Assembly (NCBI GenBank): GCA_002451465.1
Contig: DKCJ01000010.1
Span: forward strand, 1 to 11,496
Source of the DNA: Caryophanales bacterium UBA6877
GTDB taxonomy: Bacteria; Bacillota_I; Bacilli_A; RFN20; CAG-826
Reading direction: 5' to 3'
Length of the DNA stretch: 11,496 bases
Numbering within the stretch: position 1 is the stretch's first letter; each line of letters begins with the position of its first letter. The translations under genes were made by a program, and so were the position numbers. Below the pieces are notes generated by a model. That model ran no database searches and had not been told where the DNA came from. It saw nothing but the letters and a program-made list of their open reading frames with translations. Shown in pieces: positions 1 through 5,787 of the stretch.

Positions 1-105
1 GAGATTCTATGACTTAACCGTGCTTATTTCCGACGAATATGGACTTAACAGGATGTATCGTGAACCCAAAGCAATCTCCAACAAGATATAAGTTCGGCAA
101 TAAAC
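1..105 (-). ncRNA. possible structured RNA gene, cut by the left edge (unassigned)
   Basis: This stretch lies directly downstream of the tRNA pair on the same strand and has no convincing reading frame. It is less AT-rich than ordinary spacer here. GAGATT at 1-6 is the exact inverse of AATCTC at 73-78, which could close a long stem, and GACTTAAC occurs twice (11-18 and 42-49). Read on the minus strand, the segment with CCATA, CGGAA and ATAAGC loosely resembles the loop C/helix III region of 5S rRNA. Parts also resemble the SRP RNA apex, but neither match is convincing because several bases would have to be inserted. I see a likely RNA gene or its remnant but cannot name the family. Confidence 0.25.
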
Positions 106-109
106 AAAT

Positions 110-186
110 TGGTGACCTGTACGGGATTCGAACCCATGAATGTATGCGTGAAAGGCATATGAGTTAAGCCACTTCTCCAACAGGCC
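110..186 (-). tRNA. tRNA-Glu (anticodon UUC)
   Basis: A full cloverleaf can be folded on the minus strand. The acceptor stem is GGCCTGT with ACAGGTC (one G-U pair), the D arm has a GAG/CTC stem, and the anticodon stem TATGC/GCATA carries the loop CTTTCAC with anticodon TTC. The T arm is ATGGG-TTCGAAT-CCCGT. The 3' CCA is encoded in the DNA (110-112). It lies 6 bases downstream of tRNA-Asn and is probably co-transcribed with it. Confidence 0.96.
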
Positions 187-192
187 AAATAA

Positions 193-267
193 TGGCGCTG
201 ACTATAGGACTCGAACCTACAACCGATCGGTTAACAGCCGATTGCTCTACCATTGAGCTAAGTCAGC
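193..267 (-). tRNA. tRNA-Asn (anticodon GUU)
   Basis: The cloverleaf on the minus strand has acceptor stem GCTGACT/AGTCAGC, discriminator G and encoded CCA (193-195). The anticodon stem ATCGG/CCGAT holds the loop CTGTTAA with anticodon GTT, and the T arm is GTAGG-TTCGAGT-CCTAT. It is the first gene of the short tRNA unit, with a promoter-like sequence immediately upstream. Confidence 0.96.
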
Positions 268-274
268 GCATACG

Positions 275-303
275 TATTAAAACGCTTTATTAATATATCA
301 CAA
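275..303 (-). promoter_or_regulatory. putative promoter of the tRNA-Asn/tRNA-Glu unit
   Basis: On the minus strand a -35-like TTGTGA (298-303) is followed after exactly 17 bases by a -10-like TTAATA (275-280). Transcription would begin about 7 bases further on, essentially at the first base of tRNA-Asn, as expected for a tRNA operon. The assignment rests on hexamer resemblance and spacing alone. Confidence 0.5.
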
Positions 304-333
304 GACCTGCATTTAAATCAATAAAAATCGATT

Positions 334-564
334 TTATTTTAAAGAATTTTCAATATAGTTTAATAATTCACCAACGGTTTTAACTTCTGATAATTGATTA
401 CCATCAAATTCAACATTGAATCTTTCTTCAAGATCCATAATAAATTCCATAACGTCTAAACTATCAAGTCCATAAGTTGCAAGGGTTGCATTATAATCTA
501 TATCATCTTTACCAATTTTTTCTTTAACAAGTTTTTTAACAACTTCCATTTTATTTTCTTCCAT
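334..564 (-). CDS. acpP: acyl carrier protein
   Basis: This 76-residue acidic protein is the phosphopantetheine carrier of fatty acid (and possibly lipoteichoic or phospholipid precursor) synthesis in the cytoplasm. The signature GLDSLDVMEF is present, with Ser35 as the expected 4'-phosphopantetheine attachment site, followed by the acidic helix II (DLEERF) that docks partner enzymes. Length is typical for the family. The start at 564 was chosen because AAGGAG lies about 10 bases upstream. A longer in-frame extension to 633 would run back through the terminator of the preceding operon and is not credible. Met6 (549) is a weaker alternative start. The gene stands alone between the pilus operon terminator and the tRNA genes, with an extended -10 promoter just upstream. 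No other fatty acid synthesis genes are in the window, so this may not be the only ACP of the genome. Confidence 0.93.
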   Translation of the reverse strand: MEENKMEVVKKLVKEKIGKDDIDYNATLATYGLDSLDVMEFIMDLEERFNVEFDGNQLSEVKTVGELLNYIENSLK

Positions 565-588
565 ATTAAATTTTCTCCTTGCGATTAT

Positions 589-597
589 TTTATACCA
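589..597 (-). promoter_or_regulatory. putative extended -10 promoter for the acyl carrier protein gene
   Basis: On the minus strand TGG precedes TATAAA, giving the TGn-TATAAT-like extended -10 form about 25 bases before the start codon. The place where a -35 would fall lies in the terminator stem and T-tract and shows no good TTGACA match, consistent with reliance on the extended -10. This is pattern-based only. Confidence 0.45.
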
Positions 598-601
598 ATT
601 T

Positions 602-631
602 AAAAAAAAGAGCGATATTTTTATATCGCTC
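602..631 (-). terminator. Rho-independent terminator of the pilus operon
   Basis: Read on the minus strand, a perfect 9-bp stem, GAGCGATAT with ATATCGCTC (arms 623-631 and 610-618), closes a 4-base loop and is followed by eight consecutive T residues (602-609). It sits 19 bases after the stop of the last gene of the Tad-like operon. Confidence 0.92.
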
Positions 632-650
632 ATTGATCTAAATTATTTAA

Positions 651-890
651 TTAAAATGTAAGTAATTCTTTGACAATATTTGAACTATTTTCATATCCGT
701 TTGTCGTTTGATAATGCCCACCTGATTCTGGACTATTTTCATCATTTTGAACCCATTCGTACTCTTTGCTTATTTTATCACTTACTTTTTCTGCTGATTT
801 TTGAAAGGCATTTACTAATAATGTGCCAACAACACTAAAAACTGTAATAACTAAAATAATACCAAATAATTGACCTTTAATTTCTGACAT
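651..890 (-). CDS. small pilin-like membrane protein, last gene of Tad-like operon
   Basis: The 79-residue protein has a short polar N-terminus (MSEIKG), one hydrophobic segment at about residues 9-27, and a polar, acidic C-terminal part rich in Asn, Ser, Gly and Glu. This is the architecture of Flp-type pilins and TadE-like pseudopilins: a short leader, a hydrophobic helix that packs into the fibre, and a small exposed tail. It lacks the usual Glu at position +5 after the leader Gly. Its N-terminus aligns without gaps to that of the gene just upstream (both begin MS, with Gly6, Gly10 and Ile11). It has the strongest ribosome site in the operon (AAAGGAGG, about 7 bases before ATG), which fits a subunit made in quantity. 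It lies 17 bases after the preceding gene and just before the terminator. The pilin role is inferred from size, topology and context; I do not recognise the sequence itself. Confidence 0.6.
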   Translation of the reverse strand: MSEIKGQLFGIILVITVFSVVGTLLVNAFQKSAEKVSDKISKEYEWVQNDENSPESGGHYQTTNGYENSSNIVKELLTF

Positions 891-907
891 ATCTTTCCTC
901 CTTTAAA

Positions 908-1255
908 TTATTGATAAACATTAATAATGGTAAATCTTTGAATTCTTAACTTAATCGTGCTATTGGAAATAATTATTGGTGAATAATCTTTTTCCAATAC
1001 ATAGCCATAACTTTCACCCTCCTTATATTTTTTATCATCACTATCATAAGGATATAAATAAATATCATAATTATTTTTATATTTATTTATAATCTCCTTG
1101 CTAAGACAACCATTTTTTGAAATTTCATAACTAATATTTGTTGATAAAGCATCCATATTTGTATAGTTATATTGCATAGAAACAAGATCGACACCAAACA
1201 TAAAGCAAATAAATAAAATGAAAATTCCTAACATTGCACCTAATTTATTGCTCAT
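908..1255 (-). CDS. pilin- or TadE-like single-pass protein
   Basis: The 115-residue protein starts MSNKLGAMLG, has a hydrophobic helix from about residue 8 to 26, then a roughly 85-residue polar, Tyr-rich domain expected outside the membrane (a YPYDSDDKKYKEG segment near the middle, beta-like ending). Size and topology match minor pilins or TadE/TadF-type pseudopilins. The N-terminus mirrors that of the downstream 79-residue protein, so the two look like paralogous subunits of different length. The start overlaps the stop of the TadC-like gene by 4 bases (ATGA), and GGAG lies about 8 bases upstream, indicating translational coupling. There is one Cys in the membrane segment and one in the soluble part, so a disulfide within the soluble domain is not possible. 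No family can be named from sequence alone. Confidence 0.6.
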   Translation of the reverse strand: MSNKLGAMLGIFILFICFMFGVDLVSMQYNYTNMDALSTNISYEISKNGCLSKEIINKYKNNYDIYLYPYDSDDKKYKEGESYGYVLEKDYSPIIISNSTIKLRIQRFTIINVYQ

Positions 1256-1911
1256 ACTATTTCTCCAATAAGATTTATTATTCCATAAACTAAGATAATC
1301 ATAATTAATCCGCTTCCAACTAAACTTGAACTTATGAAATTATCAAATTTTGATACACGTTGTTCATTATTTTGTTCATTTATCCTAATTTTAAAATTTT
1401 CAAATATTGTCGAAAATCTATTTATATAATCAGGACTATTTCCATTTTCAATCATTTCATAGATCGAAATCATAATATCTTCAATTAATTTCATTTTAAA
1501 ATACGATGCAAAACGGATAAATGGAGTAATCGTTTTATCGACATCTATTTCTTTAATTAACCCTTCTAAATAAGGCTTCATATCATTTGATGCAAAATTT
1601 AATGTTTTATTAAGGGCAGAATAAACGCTATCACCATTATTAATAAAGATTTTAAAAAAACCAAAATATGATATAAATGAGTTTATTAACCTTCTATTAT
1701 CTGATTCCTCTTTCTTTACGTATCGATAATAAAAACTAAAAATATAAACAAAAATAGTAATTAAACAAAACATTAAAATCATTAAATTCTTATATAAAAA
1801 AATTAATGAAATACCAGCTAGTAAAACAACAATAATTGGAATAAGTAATAGAAGAACCTCTTTTTTATAGTTATAGCAAAGAGATTCAATTCTGTTTTTT
1901 ATTTTTTTCAT
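1252..1911 (-). CDS. TadC-like inner-membrane platform protein of a Tad-type pilus
   Basis: At 219 residues it is shorter than typical TadC (about 300). Two hydrophobic segments lie near residues 18-37 and 42-62, then a long cytoplasmic helical part (about 65-190) and a final membrane segment at about 193-216. The cytoplasmic part contains NGDSVYSALNKTL and ENGNSPDYINRF, which resemble the GxSLxxAL and GxPL helix-hairpin repeats of the T2SSF/GspF family. Such proteins form the membrane rotor or platform contacted by the secretion ATPase. The start is well supported by GAGGAG about 7 bases upstream, and it overlaps the end of the TadB-like gene by 26 bases. The pairing of two consecutive, differing platform proteins after the ATPase is the hallmark of Tad (TadA-TadB-TadC) loci. 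The family call rests on topology, repeats and gene order, not on strong sequence identity. Confidence 0.68.
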   Translation of the reverse strand: MKKIKNRIESLCYNYKKEVLLLLIPIIVVLLAGISLIFLYKNLMILMFCLITIFVYIFSFYYRYVKKEESDNRRLINSFISYFGFFKIFINNGDSVYSALNKTLNFASNDMKPYLEGLIKEIDVDKTITPFIRFASYFKMKLIEDIMISIYEMIENGNSPDYINRFSTIFENFKIRINEQNNEQRVSKFDNFISSSLVGSGLIMIILVYGIINLIGEIV

Positions 1912-2614
1912 CTTTTAACTCCTCATTAATAAAATTTAAATCCAAATAATGTCTTAATATAAAATATAAGAATACAAGAAATAGAATAAAGAATAAGAAC
2001 AAAGAATATGGATAATAATTCATTAGTTGAATTTTTAAATAATAATTTCCAAGCGCAACCTTTGTAATTAATAAGATAATGAAACATAAACCCCACATAA
2101 GACCAAATTGGAATAGTTTTTTATTTGAAATAACTAAGAAATCATTAAGATTTTCTTCAATTAATCTAGTATCAAAAATTAATAAGTGCGTATTATTTAT
2201 TATGTTTCCACCATCTTCAATAAATTGCTTTAAAAGATCCACAAAAACAGAATATAAAGAAGAATTAAAATAATTTTTTAAATAAATTATTTTTTCTTCA
2301 TCATTTAAGTGATTTATTGAATTAACTTGTTCTTTAAGTTCTTTACTAAAACTCGTAGATAAAACATTAAAAGTTGTTACAATCGAATTATTCACACTTA
2401 AAGTGATAATGAAATTATTTATAAACTGGATGCATTCTCTTGTTTTTCTTATAGTCACCCTATAATTTCGATATTTGATCTCGTAAAACACGAAAAAGAA
2501 AGCACAATAAATAAGAAACACTAATAATGAAAGAAGAAATTTGTTTGTTAAAAAATAAAATAACAATCCAAAAATAAACGAAAGTAATGTATAAACAATA
2601 AATCTCTTAATCAT
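1886..2614 (-). CDS. TadB-like inner-membrane platform protein of a Tad-type pilus
   Basis: The 242-residue protein has two N-terminal membrane segments (about 3-22 and 26-46), a cytoplasmic helical domain (about 48-165), and two C-terminal membrane segments (about 168-190 and 203-224). This is the topology of TadB and other T2SSF-domain platform proteins. The cytoplasmic domain carries CIQFINNFIITLSVNNSIVTTFN and a later FIEDGGNI segment, comparable to the LPxxLxxLASxLRAGxSLxxAL and GGxL features of the family but strongly diverged. The start overlaps the ATPase gene by 8 bases and is preceded by AAGGGAAA. The C-terminus is charged and Lys-rich (ELKDEKNKKQN). Immediately preceding the TadC-like gene, it would form a hetero-oligomeric platform with it. 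Confidence 0.68.
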   Translation of the reverse strand: MIKRFIVYTLLSFIFGLLFYFLTNKFLLSLLVFLIYCAFFFVFYEIKYRNYRVTIRKTRECIQFINNFIITLSVNNSIVTTFNVLSTSFSKELKEQVNSINHLNDEEKIIYLKNYFNSSLYSVFVDLLKQFIEDGGNIINNTHLLIFDTRLIEENLNDFLVISNKKLFQFGLMWGLCFIILLITKVALGNYYLKIQLMNYYPYSLFLFFILFLVFLYFILRHYLDLNFINEELKDEKNKKQN

Positions 2615-3668
2615 TTTTAAAGTTTTCCCTTAATTCTTTATATTTTTCATCACTTAATCCAAGTTCAATTTTTAAAGCATATGGAAATGGGTAAAATGAT
2701 GATGGATATTCAAATAACATATATAATTTATTTTCAATATTAGTTGCTACTTTATCTACGTAACGCGAAATTGTTCCATCTTTATTAACTCTTTTTTTAA
2801 CATGTATTAATAATTTAAAATGATCATATATATCAATTATTGTTTCATTAAACTTTAAATTAGGATTTTTAATCATACACATTCTTGTCATCCTAGAATA
2901 ATCAAACAATATATCTTTTGAGTGAATTGTAGAAATTGTTGGGTGACCAGTCATGGCGCTATTTAATAAAGAGAGCATTTCTCCACCTCTTGCCTCACTA
3001 ACGATTAACCAATCAGGATTAACTCTTAAAGCATTTTTTATAAGATCATCAAAAGTTAAATTAGAACAACTATTAAGAAGCCATGTTTGTGAATCAATAT
3101 CCTTTAAAAAATAATCAGTTTCAAGCTCATCTACGTTATCTAGCACTAACAATCTAGTATTTTCTTTAAATCTTGATATTAAAAATTTCTGAAATTCTGT
3201 TTTACCACTACTTGTAACGCCACTTATAATAATTGATTCTTTGTTTTCTAAAAAAATATCGATAATATCTAATACTTTTTTATGAATAAATGTTCCATCA
3301 TTTGTAATTCTTAATTTTTCAAAACCAATTCTTATAGAAAAATTTATTACTTTTTCTCTTTCTTTCCGACTTATTGCATAATGTGTTGCGTTAATTCTAT
3401 AACGCCCACAACTAACATCTAAAATTGGTTTAGTATAACTAAAAAGATTATCGCTTAAATTCGAAACTTGGCGAATAAAGTCATATACTTCTTTTGGAGT
3501 TACATTAATATCACTTCTTTTTCTTCCCAATAGATTATCTTGATAATAAATCGATTTTCCATTATAAGATATATCTGTAATATTTGGATTTTTTAATAAT
3601 GGTGATAAAAAACTGTTATCAATAAAATTTTCTAAATTAGTATTCACTTTTAATAATTCCTTTTTCAT
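2607..3668 (-). CDS. CpaF/TadA-type secretion ATPase (type II/IV secretion ATPase family)
   Basis: This cytoplasmic hexameric ATPase would drive assembly of the Tad-like pilus by acting on the two platform proteins encoded next. Numbering from the ATG at 3668, the N-terminal domain spans about residues 1-115. The Walker A loop GVTSSGKT is at about 150-157, the Asp box LDNVDELE near 176, the Walker B region WLIVSEARGGE at about 220-230, and the His box STIHSKD near 246-252. The SEARGGE and GHPTISTIHS strings are diagnostic of the CpaF/TadA/VirB11 branch. At about 353 residues it is a little short for CpaF because the N-terminal extension is reduced. The start is uncertain. An upstream TTG (3677) and the ATG (3668) lack a good ribosome site, whereas a GTG at 3647 has AAAAAGGA 10 bases upstream and would overlap the previous gene by only 11 bases. 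The family assignment is firm; the start is not. Confidence 0.93.
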   Translation of the reverse strand: MKKELLKVNTNLENFIDNSFLSPLLKNPNITDISYNGKSIYYQDNLLGRKRSDINVTPKEVYDFIRQVSNLSDNLFSYTKPILDVSCGRYRINATHYAISRKEREKVINFSIRIGFEKLRITNDGTFIHKKVLDIIDIFLENKESIIISGVTSSGKTEFQKFLISRFKENTRLLVLDNVDELETDYFLKDIDSQTWLLNSCSNLTFDDLIKNALRVNPDWLIVSEARGGEMLSLLNSAMTGHPTISTIHSKDILFDYSRMTRMCMIKNPNLKFNETIIDIYDHFKLLIHVKKRVNKDGTISRYVDKVATNIENKLYMLFEYPSSFYPFPYALKIELGLSDEKYKELRENFKND

Positions 3669-4062
3669 TAAGTTCAAAACATAAATAACTATCTATTTCA
3701 AAATTCATAAAATAATTTATTACAAAATGAATTTGAATATTCTTGATATTATCTTCAACTTCTAAATAATATTTATCGTTATTAATATCCTTTTTATAAG
3801 GAAAGAAAGATAATTTATAAGTATTGATTTCATCTTTTAAGTTTAGATTTAAATAATTAATTACATTTTCTTTTAATACATCTAAATCAAAATGAGGGTT
3901 TATATTTTCTTCTTTATCAATTGGGATAATTGATGACTTAAATATTATTAAAGGCATATTCATGAATGTTCTTTTAATAAACATACCTTTAGTTGATATA
4001 AAAAACATCATCGAGATCGTAACAAAAATAGTGTTTACAAAATTAATTATGGCAAAAGTCAT
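3637..4062 (-). CDS. small membrane-anchored protein of the Tad-like operon (unknown)
   Basis: I do not recognise this 141-residue protein. It has one N-terminal hydrophobic segment (about residues 4-23), then a basic stretch (KGMFIKR) and a polar domain of about 110 residues with many Asn, Asp, Lys and Tyr and alternating hydrophobic residues typical of beta strands. The topology is that of a minor pilin or TadE/TadF-like pseudopilin, but the first residues (MTFAIINFV) show no leader peptide or Gly cleavage site. It could instead be an anchored periplasm-side assembly factor. Its start codon overlaps the stop of the upstream secreted protein (ATGA), and its 3' end overlaps the ATPase reading frame, so it is translationally embedded in the pilus operon. 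The only Cys is near the C-terminus (YLCFELNEKG). Confidence 0.55.
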   Translation of the reverse strand: MTFAIINFVNTIFVTISMMFFISTKGMFIKRTFMNMPLIIFKSSIIPIDKEENINPHFDLDVLKENVINYLNLNLKDEINTYKLSFFPYKKDINNDKYYLEVEDNIKNIQIHFVINYFMNFEIDSYLCFELNEKGIIKSEY

Positions 4063-5165
4063 ATATTTATAACCTCTAACGATACATCATTATCGATATC
4101 AATAATTTTTTCTTCGACATAATAATATTCATCAATAAAAGTTTCGTTAAATTTAATGGTTAATGGAAAAATTAGATCCATCATATTAACCCCAAACTTT
4201 TTAAAAACCACTAAAACATTTAATTCTTTAAAAACTTCGCCTTTATTTTTTGGAAGATAAATATTTTTGACTTCATAATATTTTTTTGCTTTTACTTTAT
4301 ACATATGCATTGAAAAAGTATCTAAATATAAATTATGTCTTCCTCCACTATTTATATCTCTATATTTCAAATTAAAAGTACCATATTTAGTATCATCTAA
4401 ATCAAAAATAAATGATCTACCATAGGATGAATTAAAGTCAGCACAGGTATTAAACACGGAGCTTGATGTTAATAAAACAAATTCAACATATGTTTTATTG
4501 ATATTTCCTTCATATTTAAAACGAAATTCATTTGGTTTAATTCTAAAATAGATATCTTGATTAACTATATTTAAATAAGAAACAAAATCTAAACTATCAA
4601 AATAAACATGAATCTTATTTTCATAAGAAAAATATTCAACATAATAATAGTAATTAATTGATGGAGAATAGCTTTTTATAGTTGTTCCATAATTTGTAAG
4701 ACAAAATGATATTTCTTGTTTTGAAATAACTTTATGATTAAATAAATCATCTTTACTCTCTCGTGCTTCAATATAAAAATAAAATTCCGTTACATCATTA
4801 CTTAATTCTTTTCTATCAATTATAAAACTTGCGTCATAATCTTGATTAACTAATACTTCATCTTTTTTAATATAGTCTTCATATCCATTAATAAGATCGC
4901 CATCCATATAAGAATATAAAATATAAACTTCATAATCTAACGATTTATTAAATAATTGATAGCTAACATTTATTTTATTTTTTTCTTCTTTTCCGATATA
5001 TCCAAAAGAAAAATCATTAAATTTAAAAGAATTTTTTGCACCCTCTACTTTACACTCCATCATAGAATAAGGGCTTTTTTTATAATCAAAATCATTTATA
5101 GCTTTCGCTTTTATTGGTTTAAAACTTATTAAACATAAAGCACTTAAGAAAATCTTTAAAAACAT
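4059..5165 (-). CDS. secreted protein heading the Tad-like pilus operon (unknown fold)
   Basis: The 368-residue protein begins with a clear signal peptide: MFLK, a hydrophobic core IFLSALCLISF, then a cleavage-like site after about residue 22 (AKA). There is no second membrane segment, sortase motif or lipobox, so the mature protein should be released or held by partners. The rest is rich in Tyr, Phe, Asp and Asn with alternating patterns that suggest several beta-sandwich domains. There are a few scattered Cys and no repeats. The start has AGGGAG about 6 bases upstream. It is the first gene of the operon and overlaps the next by 4 bases, so a role as pilus tip, adhesin or assembly partner is a reasonable inference, but no family is recognised. 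Some secreted proteins in Tad loci of Gram-positive bacteria occupy a similar position; this is context only. Confidence 0.6.
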   Translation of the reverse strand: MFLKIFLSALCLISFKPIKAKAINDFDYKKSPYSMMECKVEGAKNSFKFNDFSFGYIGKEEKNKINVSYQLFNKSLDYEVYILYSYMDGDLINGYEDYIKKDEVLVNQDYDASFIIDRKELSNDVTEFYFYIEARESKDDLFNHKVISKQEISFCLTNYGTTIKSYSPSINYYYYVEYFSYENKIHVYFDSLDFVSYLNIVNQDIYFRIKPNEFRFKYEGNINKTYVEFVLLTSSSVFNTCADFNSSYGRSFIFDLDDTKYGTFNLKYRDINSGGRHNLYLDTFSMHMYKVKAKKYYEVKNIYLPKNKGEVFKELNVLVVFKKFGVNMMDLIFPLTIKFNETFIDEYYYVEEKIIDIDNDVSLEVINI

Positions 5166-5200
5166 AAATTACTCCCTTCACATATATATACTCGGGGAAT

Positions 5201-5229
5201 TTGAAAAAATTTTAATTTATTTTTATATT
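5201..5229 (+). promoter_or_regulatory. putative sigma-A-type promoter of the guanylate-kinase-like gene
   Basis: TTGAAA (5201-5206) and TATATT (5224-5229) are separated by 17 bases on the plus strand, close to the consensus at five of six positions each. Transcription would start near 5236, leaving only about 15 untranslated bases. The same 85-bp gap must also hold the promoter of the divergent pilus operon, for which I see only a TATATA (5185-5190) without a good -35. Confidence 0.6.
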
Positions 5230-5250
5230 TTTTTATTTTATAGTTATTTT

Positions 5251-5787
5251 ATGATTATTTTAGTAGGACCTTCAGCCTCAGGAAAAACCGCCATTGCTCT
5301 TGAATTAACTAAAACTTTTGGTTTTAAGAAGTTTGTTACAACAACTACAAGAGAAAAAAGAAAAAATGAAGTTAATAATGTTGATTATCACTTTGTTTCT
5401 CTTGATGAATTTTTAAATAAAATTAAAAATAACGAATTTATCGAATACGTTAAATATAATGATAATTATTATGGCTCTGAAAAGAAGGAAGTCGATAGAA
5501 ATAAAGTGATTATTTTAGAACCACAAGGCTTAAAACATTTTTTAGATGAACATAATAAAACATTTGTTTCGTTTTATATAACTTGTGATCCTTTAATTAG
5601 AGAAAAAAGAATGATCGAACGCGGAGACGAAAAAAAAGATATCGATAAGAGATTACTTAACGATATCTTCGTATTTGATGATTCTTTAAGAGATATAGTT
5701 GATTTTACAATTGATTCTTCTTCATTAAATGTTAAAGCACTTGCTAAAACTATATATTTTTTATATTTATCAAAAATTAATAACTAA
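5251..5787 (+). CDS. guanylate kinase family protein
   Basis: This is a P-loop nucleoside monophosphate kinase expected to phosphorylate GMP (or dGMP) to the diphosphate using ATP in the cytoplasm. The P-loop GPSASGKT is at residues 6-13. The GMP-binding region TTTTREKRKNEVNNVDYHF (about 30-48) keeps the Arg, Arg, Glu and Tyr positions of guanylate kinases. A second GMP contact appears as FIEYVKYNDNYYGS, and a lid-like Arg-rich segment (REKRMIERGDEKKDIDKR) follows. The usual LDIDVQGA strand is altered to ILEPQGL, so the conserved Asp is replaced by Glu, and at 178 residues the protein is shorter than standard Gmk (about 200). It may be a second, diverged paralog. There is no Shine-Dalgarno site before the ATG although a good promoter lies upstream. 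It is the only plus-strand gene and ends with a 4-base overlap into the convergent CNNM gene. Confidence 0.82.
   Translation: MIILVGPSASGKTAIALELTKTFGFKKFVTTTTREKRKNEVNNVDYHFVSLDEFLNKIKNNEFIEYVKYNDNYYGSEKKEVDRNKVIILEPQGLKHFLDEHNKTFVSFYITCDPLIREKRMIERGDEKKDIDKRLLNDIFVFDDSLRDIVDFTIDSSSLNVKALAKTIYFLYLSKINN

Noticed and set aside
324..335. AAAATCGATTTT palindrome at the end of acpP as a terminator
   Set aside because: It is a short AT palindrome overlapping the stop codon, with no GC stem; it could be chance in this composition.
565..633. 23-residue N-terminal extension of the acyl carrier protein
   Set aside because: It would start within the intrinsic terminator of the preceding operon. The internal ATG at 564 has a clear AAGGAG and gives the canonical ACP length.
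2079..2273. 64-codon plus-strand frame inside the TadB-like gene
   Set aside because: It lies wholly within a well-supported minus-strand gene, has no ribosome site or recognisable domain, and is a shadow of AT-rich coding sequence.
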